A DNA stretch of 64,000 nucleotides, from NCBI GenBank assembly GCA_035279905.1, contig DATEGZ010000058.1, forward strand, positions 1-64,000, written 5' to 3'. Shown here piece by piece: positions 1 to 6,905 of this stretch (within the stretch, counting starts at the first letter, position 1; each line of letters starts with the position of its first letter). Source of the DNA: DATEGZ01 sp035279905. Lineage in GTDB: Bacteria; Acidobacteriota; Vicinamibacteria; Vicinamibacterales; SCN-69-37. The translations under genes and the position numbers were made by a program. The notes under the pieces were generated by a model that saw only the letters and a program-made list of their open reading frames with translations, ran no database searches and was not told where the DNA came from.

Positions 1-587
1 GTCGCCTCGCCTCCGCCGGCCGCGGCCCCACGGCCGCCGCGGCCAGGCCCTGAGCCTGTCGAAGGGCCGCCACCATTCGCCGCTGCCGGCTGATACCGGC
101 GCATCGCGAGGTACTTGCCGTCGCCGCTGAACGAGAACGACTCGATGCTCTCGACGGTCACGCTCTCGCCGGTCGCGAGATTCAGGATGCCGAGCGAGTT
201 CTGCACCGGGCGATTCGCCGCGCGCAGCCGCTCCTGCTCGGCCTCGGACTGCGTGATGCTGTAGGCGAGCCACCTCGAGTCGGAGGAGAACGACTGGCTT
301 CCACCGTAGGCGAACGTCTTCGTGCTCGCGTCCGCGATCTTCGTCACGCGCAGCTCGTTGCTGCGGCTCGTGCGGTTGATGCCGTACGCGATCCATTGAC
401 CGTCGGGTGAGAACCCGCCGCCTCCGCCCCCGCGGCCGCCGCCCACGGCGAGCGACTCCCACTGCCCGTAGTCCGCGCGCGTGATGGCGGGCTTGGATTG
501 GGCGGTGAGGCCGGCCGTGAAGGCCAGCGCGCCGAGGACGAACGTCACGAGCGTCCTGCGCGAGGTCGAGGAAGTTGTCGCGGTCAT
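1..587 (-). CDS. Secreted S9-type peptidase, N-terminal part only (runs off the window)
   Basis: The reverse strand from ATG at 587 encodes a signal peptide (TLVTFVLGALAFTAGLTAQ) and then repeated beta-propeller-like stretches (GGGFSPDGQWIAYGINRT, SFSSDSRWLAYSIT, SFSFSGDGKYLAMRRYQP). These PD40/WD40-like blades match the N-terminal propeller of prolyl-oligopeptidase-like S9 peptidases common in acidobacteria. The catalytic alpha/beta-hydrolase half lies beyond position 1, so peptidase activity is inferred from the family and not seen. A Gly/Pro/Ser-rich loop near residues 175-195 contains an in-frame 19-bp dispersed repeat (48-66). The gene is transcribed divergently from the helicase at 624; GAGG lies about 7 bases before the ATG. 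Confidence 0.75.
   Translation of the reverse strand, partial: MTATTSSTSRRTLVTFVLGALAFTAGLTAQSKPAITRADYGQWESLAVGGGRGGGGGGFSPDGQWIAYGINRTSRSNELRVTKIADASTKTFAYGGSQSFSSDSRWLAYSITQSEAEQERLRAANRPVQNSLGILNLATGESVTVESIESFSFSGDGKYLAMRRYQPAAANGGGPSTGSGPGRGGRGAAAGGGEA
48..66. repeat. CCCTTCGAC-N2-GCTCAGGG dispersed repeat inside a coding region
   Basis: On the minus strand this reads CCCTTCGACAGGCTCAGGG and is translated in frame as Pro-Ser-Thr-Gly-Ser-Gly inside a low-complexity loop. A second copy with a 3-base spacer is at 22564-22583. Motifs of this shape are scattered through many GC-rich bacterial genomes; the function is unknown. Confidence 0.6.
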
Positions 588-607
588 GGGCACACCTCAG
601 TGGTCGA

Positions 608-617
608 AGCATACAAT
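608..617. promoter_or_regulatory. Overlapping divergent -10 elements for the S9 peptidase and helicase
   Basis: On the plus strand TACAAT (612-617) lies six bases before the GTG at 624. On the minus strand TATGCT (613-608) lies about 20 bases before the ATG at 587. The two hexamers overlap, so the promoters probably compete. The plus-strand spacing places the predicted transcription start at the start codon. Confidence 0.5.
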
Positions 618-623
618 CGATCC

Positions 624-1961
624 GTGCCATTTACCGCGCTCGGCCTCCATCCCAGCCTCCTTCGTGCCGTGCGCGAGATGGGCTTTGTTCGACCGACACC
701 GATCCAGGGCGCAACGATTCCCGGCGCGCTCGCCGGCCGCGACGTCCTCGCATCCGCTGAAACCGGGAGCGGCAAAACGGCCGCGTTTCTGCTGCCGATC
801 CTGAACAGCATCATCGGCAAGCCCCGTGGCTCGACGCGCGCGCTGGTCCTCGTCCCGACGCGCGAGCTGGCGGCGCAGGTCCTCGCCGACATGCAGGATC
901 TGGCCGTGCACACGCCGGTCACCGGCGCCGCGATCTTCGGCGGCGTCGGCCCTGGCCCGCAGGAGCACGCGTTTCGCAGCGGCGTCGACGTGTTGGTCGC
1001 GACGCCGGGACGGCTGCTCGATCATCTGCGCCGGCCGTACGCGAAGCTCGATCGCATCGAGCACCTCGTGCTCGACGAGGCCGACCGGATGCTCGACATG
1101 GGCTTCCTGCCGGAGATTCGAAAAATCCTGCGTTTCGTGCCGGCCCGCCGCCAGACGCTGTTTTTCAGCGCGACGATGCCGCCGCCGATTCGCGAGCTGA
1201 CCGCCGACATGCTCCACAACCCGCTGAATGTCCGGCAGGAACGGACGACGGTGACGCCGGCCGGGATCACGCAGGCGGTGTACCCGGTGCCGCAGGAGCT
1301 GAAGTCGTCGCTGCTGGTCGCGTTGTTGAAGCGGGGCGACATCGAGCAAGTGCTCGTCTTCACGCGAACGAAGCATCGCGCGAATCGCGTCGCGGATTTT
1401 CTCACGCGCGCGGGCGTGCACGCCGGGCGCATCCACGGCAATCGATCGCAGTCGCAGCGGACCGTGGCGCTCGACGCGTTCAAGAGCGGGCGCGTGCCCG
1501 TGCTCGTCGCCACCGACATCGCCGCCCGCGGGATCGACGTCGACGCGCTCGGACACGTGATCAACTTCGACGTGCCGCTCGCGCCCGAGGACTACATCCA
1601 TCGCGTCGGACGCACCGGACGCGCTGAGGCCACGGGCGAAGCGTTCACGTTCGTGGCGCCGGAGGAGCGTGGCGAGCTGGCCGCGATCGAGCGCGCGATC
1701 GGGCGGAAGCTGCCGACGGTGATGCTGCCGGATTTCGACTACACGGCCCGTCCGCACGCGAGGCTCGAAATTCCCGTGGCGCAGCGCCTGGCCGAGCACC
1801 GCGCCCGCAAGCGCGGACACCAGCGGCCCGCGGGACAGAGCCGTCAAGGTACATCGGAACGCAGGCAGTCGCCGGGACACGGCGGCGGGCATGGCGGCGG
1901 ACACGGCGGCGGGCCGCCAAGCGGCCGCAAATGGAGTTTTCGCCCGCGGCGGCGACGCTGA
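624..1961 (+). CDS. DEAD-box ATP-dependent RNA helicase
   Basis: This is a cytoplasmic RNA helicase that unwinds RNA with ATP during RNA remodelling or decay. Visible motifs in order are the Q motif (GFVRPTPIQ, about residue 15), Walker A AETGSGKT (about 45-52), PTRELAAQ (about 78), TPGRLLDHL (about 120), DEAD (about 151-154), SATMPP (about 180), the second RecA domain with ARGIDVD (about 300) and HRVGRTGRA (about 327). The tail is Gly/His- and Arg-rich, as in many RhlE-like helicases, and probably binds RNA. GTG 624 is chosen because the upstream frame would overlap the divergent gene and because TACAAT ends six bases before it. The product is about 445 residues. Confidence 0.95.
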   Translation: MPFTALGLHPSLLRAVREMGFVRPTPIQGATIPGALAGRDVLASAETGSGKTAAFLLPILNSIIGKPRGSTRALVLVPTRELAAQVLADMQDLAVHTPVTGAAIFGGVGPGPQEHAFRSGVDVLVATPGRLLDHLRRPYAKLDRIEHLVLDEADRMLDMGFLPEIRKILRFVPARRQTLFFSATMPPPIRELTADMLHNPLNVRQERTTVTPAGITQAVYPVPQELKSSLLVALLKRGDIEQVLVFTRTKHRANRVADFLTRAGVHAGRIHGNRSQSQRTVALDAFKSGRVPVLVATDIAARGIDVDALGHVINFDVPLAPEDYIHRVGRTGRAEATGEAFTFVAPEERGELAAIERAIGRKLPTVMLPDFDYTARPHARLEIPVAQRLAEHRARKRGHQRPAGQSRQGTSERRQSPGHGGGHGGGHGGGPPSGRKWSFRPRRRR

Positions 1962-1979
1962 CGCGGCAAGCGAGTACGC

Positions 1980-2858
1980 ATGCTGACGCGCGGCCGCGGT
2001 TTCGTGCTGGTCGGTGTCCTGCTGAGCCAGGTGGTCTGGACCGTTGCGCAGACGCCGGTCTTCCGCGACGAGGTTCGCGTTGTGCCGGTGTATGCGACGG
2101 TCACCGCGCGTGACGGCCGCCTGCTCACCAACCTGAACCAGGACGACTTCTCCGTGCTCGACAACGGCAAGCTCGCGAAGATCGTGTCCTTCTCTCACGA
2201 CCCCGTCCGGGCCATCACGATTGCCGCCGCGTGGGATGTCAGCGAAAGCATGAAGAAAGTTGAGGTCCGCGAGCGCCTGGCCGCGCGAGCGCTCGTCGAT
2301 GCATTGACGACGGGCGATCGCCTGCGATTCGGGACCTTCGGTGACGCGGTGGTGTTCAGCCCGCTGCTGACGAGCGACAAGGCCACGCTGCACCGAATCA
2401 TCACGGAGGAGATGTGGTTCGGCGGCAACACGCCGTTGTGGACGACCATCGATCGCGGGCTGCGTCAGCTGGCCGGGGAGACCGGCCGGCGGGCCCTCCT
2501 CGTCCTGAGCGACGGCAGCGCAAGAAACGACGCGACGTCAAAGGGCGACATCCTCCGTTTGATGCAACGTCTCGATTGCCTCGTCTATGCGATTGGTCTC
2601 GAAGGACCGGGACTGTCGCCTGCCCTGAAGGACGTCGCAGAAGAGAGTGGCGGCGGCCACGTTGAATTGCCCAACAGGGTCGACCTCGATCGTGAGTTCG
2701 ACGAGATCCTGTTCGAAATTCACGATCAGTACGTGATCGGGATTCATCCAGACGTGCTCGATGACACGATGCACTCGTTGGTGGTTCGTACGACCGCGGC
2801 CGGCGCCACGGTGCGCGCGCGCAAGGCCTATCTCGCGTCGAAGGAGCCGCCGAAGTGA
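1980..2858 (+). CDS. Secreted VWFA-related protein, acidobacterial type
   Basis: A 292-residue protein with an N-terminal signal peptide (VLVGVLLSQVVWTVAQ). It has the standard start of the acidobacterial VWFA-related family: a beta-rich segment (VRVVPVYATVTARDGRLLTNL, then QDDFSVLDNGK) followed by a von Willebrand A fold. The metal-ion-dependent adhesion motif is intact as D-V-S-E-S (about residue 86), and LVLSDGSARND follows at about residue 175. Such domains bind proteins through a divalent metal outside the cytoplasm; the partner is unknown. The stop codon overlaps the GTG of the next gene by 4 bases, so the two are probably translationally coupled. Confidence 0.85.
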   Translation: MLTRGRGFVLVGVLLSQVVWTVAQTPVFRDEVRVVPVYATVTARDGRLLTNLNQDDFSVLDNGKLAKIVSFSHDPVRAITIAAAWDVSESMKKVEVRERLAARALVDALTTGDRLRFGTFGDAVVFSPLLTSDKATLHRIITEEMWFGGNTPLWTTIDRGLRQLAGETGRRALLVLSDGSARNDATSKGDILRLMQRLDCLVYAIGLEGPGLSPALKDVAEESGGGHVELPNRVDLDREFDEILFEIHDQYVIGIHPDVLDDTMHSLVVRTTAAGATVRARKAYLASKEPPK

Positions 2859-3562
2859 CGCGGGCGATGCGATCCGCGGTCATCGCGGCAGTCGTTGGCG
2901 CGTGGTGCCTTGGCGTGGGGGGCGCGGCTCAACCGAGCGCCTCACCGGTGAAAATCCTGGTCCTGCTCGACGCGGGCCCCAGCATGGGCTGGCTCACGCA
3001 TCTGTTGGTACCTGCCGGCGTTCAGCCGACCGGCGGATCGCCCGCGGTCGAGTCGATCAAGGCGGCGGCCGCGGCGCTCGGCCCGAACGCCTCCATGCGT
3101 GTCGCCACGTTTGGCGAAACGTTCAAGGTCTCGCCGACGTGGGAGCGCACAAGCGACGCGCTCGCCACGGCAGTCGAGGCCGCCGTCGTCGAAGATCGCG
3201 GCCGCTCGCCGGTGTGGGATGCCGTGTACGGCGGCGTCGATCTGCTCGCGGCCACTCCGGATCGCCGGGCGATCCTGTTGATCTCGTCGGGCAGGGCGAC
3301 AGGGAACGTCCACGGCTTCGACGAGGCGCTTGAACGCGCGCGACTGAGCGGGGTCGTTGTGCACGCGGCCTGTCCGAGCCACGGCGAGTCGTTCCCAAAG
3401 ACCCTCGACGCGGACAACCCCAACAGCCCATGCGCGCGGCTCAAGCGACTGGCCGACGCGACCCGCGGCCGGTACTCAGAGCCCTGGGTCAGCCGCCCGC
3501 AGGAGCGGGAGCTCGAGAGGTGGGTGGCGGACGTCGTGAAGGATGCGAGTCTCGGGCGATAG
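2855..3562 (+). CDS. Secreted VWFA-like protein with degenerate metal motif
   Basis: A 235-residue exported protein that starts at GTG 2855 inside the stop codon region of the preceding VWFA gene. The signal peptide is VIAAVVGAWCLGVGGAAQ. The VWFA-like core is recognisable from ILVLLDAGPSMGWLTHL, AVYGGVDLLAATPDRRAILLISSG and a C-terminal helix. The metal motif reads D-A-G-P-S instead of D-x-S-x-S, so metal binding may be weakened or altered. Its pairing with a canonical VWFA protein suggests that the two work together in the periplasm or at the cell surface; this is inference from the gene order. Confidence 0.7.
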   Translation: MTRAMRSAVIAAVVGAWCLGVGGAAQPSASPVKILVLLDAGPSMGWLTHLLVPAGVQPTGGSPAVESIKAAAAALGPNASMRVATFGETFKVSPTWERTSDALATAVEAAVVEDRGRSPVWDAVYGGVDLLAATPDRRAILLISSGRATGNVHGFDEALERARLSGVVVHAACPSHGESFPKTLDADNPNSPCARLKRLADATRGRYSEPWVSRPQERELERWVADVVKDASLGR

Positions 3563-3567
3563 CGACG

Positions 3568-4695
3568 TCAGCGTCCCGCGACGCAGGTCTTCGCGTCGAC
3601 TTGCATCGGCCGCAGGAAGGTGGTGTTGAGGCCGCCGCCACCGCCGCCGCGTCCGCCGCCGCCTCCACCGAAGCCGCCGCCGTACCGTCCGCCGCCGGTG
3701 AAGATGAACGTGCTCGTCTCATCGAGCGGCAGCGCGGCGACGTTGCAGATGAACGCGTCCTCGGTGCCGGATCGATTCAGATACTGCTCGACGTTCGACA
3801 GATAGAACGCCGACACCACCGCGTCGTGTTCTTTGAGGTACGCGCCGACGGCGCGGATCGCCTTCGACCCGCCGAAGTCACCAACGACCGGCACGAGGAG
3901 ATTGCGCGTCTCGAGATCTTTCATCACGCGCCAGTTCTCTTCCGTCGCGAGGAATCCGCGATTCACGCCGCGGCCGTCGTCGAGCGTCTGGATGTCCGCG
4001 TAGGTCGCCTGGTTGCCGCGCCCGCCAAACGTGCCGCGCGCCCCGCGGCCCGCCATGTTGTACGAGAGGTCCGGTCCGCCGGAATAGAACGCGGTCTTGT
4101 ACACGTAGTCGATGCCCGGCAGATCGTCGGCGTGCAGCGCGAACCCGTGCCTCTTCGTCAGCCACTCGCTGACCGCTTTGAGGTTGGCGTCATACAACTC
4201 GGGACTCGGTTCCACCCTGCGGTACGCGTCCATCAAATCGCCGACTGACGTCGCCGTCGTCAAGCCGTCCGGGCGCTTACGCGAGAACAAGCGTGAGAGG
4301 AAATCAGCGCGGTCGGCAGACATCTCGAACAACGCTTTGTACAGCAACTGCTCGTGGAGGTTGCCGCGGCGGACGTCGAAGATGACCGCCATCGCGGGCT
4401 TCAACGCGACGATGTACGGAAAGTTCTGCTCGGGCCCGACGCCGAGATACACGCGGCCGGGCTTGGCGGTCTGCGTGAGCTCCGGAATCACGACCTGGTA
4501 GCCGCGCTCGTTCGACAGGAAGTTGTCGGACTGGAATTCGCCGTTCGGTTCGGACGCGCGCTCGGTCAGCTCCCAGAACTCCTGATCGGTGAGCCTCGCG
4601 GGAAGAGGCGATCGGCCCAGGAGCGGCGCGGCCCACACGAGCGCCGTACTCACCGCGAGTAGGGCCGCGGGCCAGGGGAGTCGTCGGCGCGTCAT
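3568..4695 (-). CDS. Conserved secreted protein of unknown function with Gly-rich insert
   Basis: A 375-residue protein with an N-terminal signal or anchor (WPAALLAVSTALVWAAPLLG). The body contains DNFLSNERGYQVVIPEL, VYLGVGPEQNFPYIVALKP and IFDVRRGNLHEQLLYKALFEMSADRADFLSRLF. I recognise these as conserved in a family of bacterial proteins without an assigned reaction. The GVGPEQNF and DVRRGN segments are placed like motifs I and II of a Rossmann-type fold, so a methyltransferase-like fold is possible but unproven. A poly-glycine stretch lies near the C-terminus (about residues 338-358). TAGTAT lies six bases before the ATG. The gene converges on the VWFA gene ending at 3562 and diverges from 4749. 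Confidence 0.6.
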   Translation of the reverse strand: MTRRRLPWPAALLAVSTALVWAAPLLGRSPLPARLTDQEFWELTERASEPNGEFQSDNFLSNERGYQVVIPELTQTAKPGRVYLGVGPEQNFPYIVALKPAMAVIFDVRRGNLHEQLLYKALFEMSADRADFLSRLFSRKRPDGLTTATSVGDLMDAYRRVEPSPELYDANLKAVSEWLTKRHGFALHADDLPGIDYVYKTAFYSGGPDLSYNMAGRGARGTFGGRGNQATYADIQTLDDGRGVNRGFLATEENWRVMKDLETRNLLVPVVGDFGGSKAIRAVGAYLKEHDAVVSAFYLSNVEQYLNRSGTEDAFICNVAALPLDETSTFIFTGGGRYGGGFGGGGGGRGGGGGGLNTTFLRPMQVDAKTCVAGR

Positions 4696-4701
4696 GCGCA
4701 G

Positions 4702-4733
4702 ATACTACCAGCCGTCCATGCGCTCGGTATAAT
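4702..4733. promoter_or_regulatory. Divergent promoters with -10 hexamers
   Basis: On the minus strand TAGTAT (4707-4702) lies six bases before the ATG at 4695. On the plus strand a perfect TATAAT (4728-4733) lies 15 bases before the ATG at 4749. Neither gene has a clear Shine-Dalgarno sequence. Confidence 0.5.
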
Positions 4734-4748
4734 CGCTGTCTCGCTTCA

Positions 4749-5969
4749 ATGAGAACGCGCCTGATCGCGACGGCGGCGCTCGCTGCTCTGGCGATACCGC
4801 TGCTGCACGGACAGCAGGCGCCGGACCCCGATCAGCTGGCGCAGCGCTGGCTGGATGCCGTCCGGTTCCACGCCGCGGGTCAGAACGACGACCAGATCAA
4901 GTGGCTCGGCTCGCTGTCGCACGAGCAGTGGAAGGCGCTGAACGTCGGAATCAAGGGCTACTTCGGCTCGCTGGGTCGCGCGTCCATCTCGAACGCGGTA
5001 ATCGATCGGGCCGCGATTTTTCACATGGACGCGGCGATCTTCGGGCCGCCGGCGCCGGCGAGCCAGCTCGGATCGGGGTTCACCGGCGGCATCACCCCGT
5101 CGCTCTATCGAACGCAGGACGGCGAGCTCGAGGGCCGTGAGGACGCGAACTGGAACTGGATCCTGGCGCGCAAGATCCTTGATTTCCTTCAGCCGGCGCC
5201 GCGCAATGAGCCCTTTGCCGCGTTCTGGTACCACGCGTCGGCGGCCTACATGCTGTGGCGCGGGTACTACGGGGAGCTCGGAACGCACCTCGATCACGCG
5301 GGGCTGCTGTTTCCGACCGACGCGCGCATCGCGTTCGACCGCGGCTGTCTCGCTGAAGCGCTCGGGATGCCGCGCAGTCAGTTTGCGATCGACAGCCTGC
5401 TGGCGCGGCGGCCCGGCAGCCGCGGCAGCGCCACGTTTGTGCCCGGGACGATCTCGACCAACCCACGCGGCGAGTTTCAAACGGCCAAAGGCTCCAACGA
5501 CGAGGCGGAAAAGCGGTTTCGTCAGGCGCTGCAGATCGATCCGACGTTTGCGGAAGCGCGCGTCCGCCTGGCGCGGCTGCTCGAACTGAGGAACCAGAAC
5601 GCCGACGCGCGCAAGGAGCTCGAAACTGCGCTGCGCGGACCGATGCCCGATCCGGTCGTCACGTACTACGCGCACCTGTTCGCGGCGCGCGCCGATCTGG
5701 CGCTCAAACAGCCGGACTCCGCGTCGGCGCACATCCAGGCCGCGCTCGCGCTCTTTCCTGACGCGCAGTCCGCGCTCATCGTCCAGAGTCAGCTCGCGCT
5801 GATGAAATCCGACGCGGACGGCGCGCTGGCGCCGGTGAAGCATCTGGCCAGCCTAGTGGGCGATCCGAACCACCTCGAGGACCCGTGGTGGGTGTACGAC
5901 ATCGGATCCGGCCGGCTCGTCGACTTCATGATGGCGGAGATGAAAGCGCGCGCGGAGGCGATCAAGTGA
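4749..5969 (+). CDS. Secreted TPR-like repeat protein
   Basis: A 406-residue protein with a signal peptide (LIATAALAALAIPLLHGQ). The C-terminal half consists of helical repeats typical of tetratricopeptide repeats: EAEKRFRQALQIDPTFAEARVRLARLLEL, DARKELETAL, YYAHLFAARADLALKQPDSASAHIQAALALFPDAQ. It probably acts as a protein-binding scaffold in the periplasm. Its 3' end overlaps the GTG of the next VWFA gene by 4 bases, so the two form an operon and may be partners. No catalytic motif was seen. Confidence 0.75.
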   Translation: MRTRLIATAALAALAIPLLHGQQAPDPDQLAQRWLDAVRFHAAGQNDDQIKWLGSLSHEQWKALNVGIKGYFGSLGRASISNAVIDRAAIFHMDAAIFGPPAPASQLGSGFTGGITPSLYRTQDGELEGREDANWNWILARKILDFLQPAPRNEPFAAFWYHASAAYMLWRGYYGELGTHLDHAGLLFPTDARIAFDRGCLAEALGMPRSQFAIDSLLARRPGSRGSATFVPGTISTNPRGEFQTAKGSNDEAEKRFRQALQIDPTFAEARVRLARLLELRNQNADARKELETALRGPMPDPVVTYYAHLFAARADLALKQPDSASAHIQAALALFPDAQSALIVQSQLALMKSDADGALAPVKHLASLVGDPNHLEDPWWVYDIGSGRLVDFMMAEMKARAEAIK

Positions 5970-6817
5970 TCGCGCGCGCGCTCGCGTCCGTCGCGATCCT
6001 GGCCTCCGCGTGGACCGTCGCGGCCGCGCCGCAGGTGTTCTCGTCGAAGACCGTCGGCGTGCGCGTGGACGTGCTCGTCGCCGACACCTCGAGCGGCAAG
6101 CCGATCGGCGGGCTGACGGCGGCGGATTTCGAAGTTCGCGACAACGGCGTGCTGCAATCCGTGGAGTCGATCGACGTCGGCGACATCCCCATCAACGTCG
6201 TCCTCGCGCTCGACGCGAGCGGCAGCACGGCGGGGAAGCGGCTCGAGGATCTCAGGAACGCGACGCGCACGCTGCTCGACGATCTCAAGCCGGTCGATCG
6301 CGCGGCGCTCACGACGTTCAATCACGCGGTGTCGCCGCGGGTGCCGCTGACGTCCGACGTCAAGCAGGTCCGCGCGGTCCTCGACAGCCTGACGCCGTCG
6401 GGCGCGACATCGCTGCTCGAAGGCGCGTATGTGGCGATCGTCACGACGCAGGCCGAGCCCGGGCGGTCATTCGTGATCGTCTGCACCGACGGCCGCGATA
6501 CGGCCAGCTGGACGCAGCCCGACGACGTGATCGAGAGCGCGAAGCACTCGAACGCCGTCGTCTACGTCGTCGCTTCGTCCGGAGCGCGGCAGTGGGCGCC
6601 CCTCAAGACGCTGGCGGACGTCACGGGCGGGCGTCTGATTGAGATCGCGTCGAGCGCGCAGATCGCCGCCGAGTTCAAGAAAATTCTCGAGGATTTCCGC
6701 AGCCGCTACGTGCTCACGTACATTCCCGTGGGTGTGGCCTCCAGCGGGTACCATCGCCTGGACGTGCGGGTCCGCCGGGCCCAGACGAAAGTCACGGCAC
6801 GGCCGGGGTACTTTTAA
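5966..6817 (+). CDS. Secreted VWFA-related protein, acidobacterial type
   Basis: A 283-residue exported protein. GTG 5966 is chosen because it overlaps the upstream stop codon and opens directly into a signal peptide (LASVAILASAWTVAAAP). The family pattern follows: VRVDVLVADTSSGKPIGGL, AADFEVRDNGV, then the VWFA core with a canonical metal motif in VVLALDASGSTAGKRL and VIVCTDGRD. The C-terminal GYHRLDVRVRRAQTKVTARPGYF matches the conserved end of the family. The stop codon TAA (6815-6817) lies inside an AACTTA-type repeat array. Confidence 0.88.
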   Translation: MIARALASVAILASAWTVAAAPQVFSSKTVGVRVDVLVADTSSGKPIGGLTAADFEVRDNGVLQSVESIDVGDIPINVVLALDASGSTAGKRLEDLRNATRTLLDDLKPVDRAALTTFNHAVSPRVPLTSDVKQVRAVLDSLTPSGATSLLEGAYVAIVTTQAEPGRSFVIVCTDGRDTASWTQPDDVIESAKHSNAVVYVVASSGARQWAPLKTLADVTGGRLIEIASSAQIAAEFKKILEDFRSRYVLTYIPVGVASSGYHRLDVRVRRAQTKVTARPGYF

Positions 6818-6866
6818 CTTAAAACTTAGAACTTCAAACTTAGAACTTCAAACTTCGAACTTGATC
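6814..6866. repeat. AACTTAGAACTTC repeat array, family A (single arm)
   Basis: The sequence repeats AACTTA/AACTTC about seven times with a period of about 7 bases and ends in GATC. It begins inside the TAA stop codon of the VWFA gene. Related arrays are at 15922-16042 and 53217-53310, where both arms of an inverted repeat are present. Confidence 0.8.
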
Positions 6867-6893
6867 CGCCAACCCATCGGTTGGCTCTTGTCG

Positions 6894-6899
6894 TCTAAT
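6894..6899 (+). promoter_or_regulatory. -10-like TCTAAT of the orphan permease gene
   Basis: TCTAAT ends six bases before the ATG at 6906, the same spacing seen at 624, 4695, 15904 and 29002. No Shine-Dalgarno sequence precedes the ATG. Confidence 0.35.
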
Positions 6900-6905
6900 T
6901 CGAAC

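Noticed and set aside
597..2393. Long minus-strand open frame opposite the DEAD-box helicase
   Set aside because: Shadow frame with an Arg-rich composition and no homology pattern; the plus strand carries complete helicase motifs.
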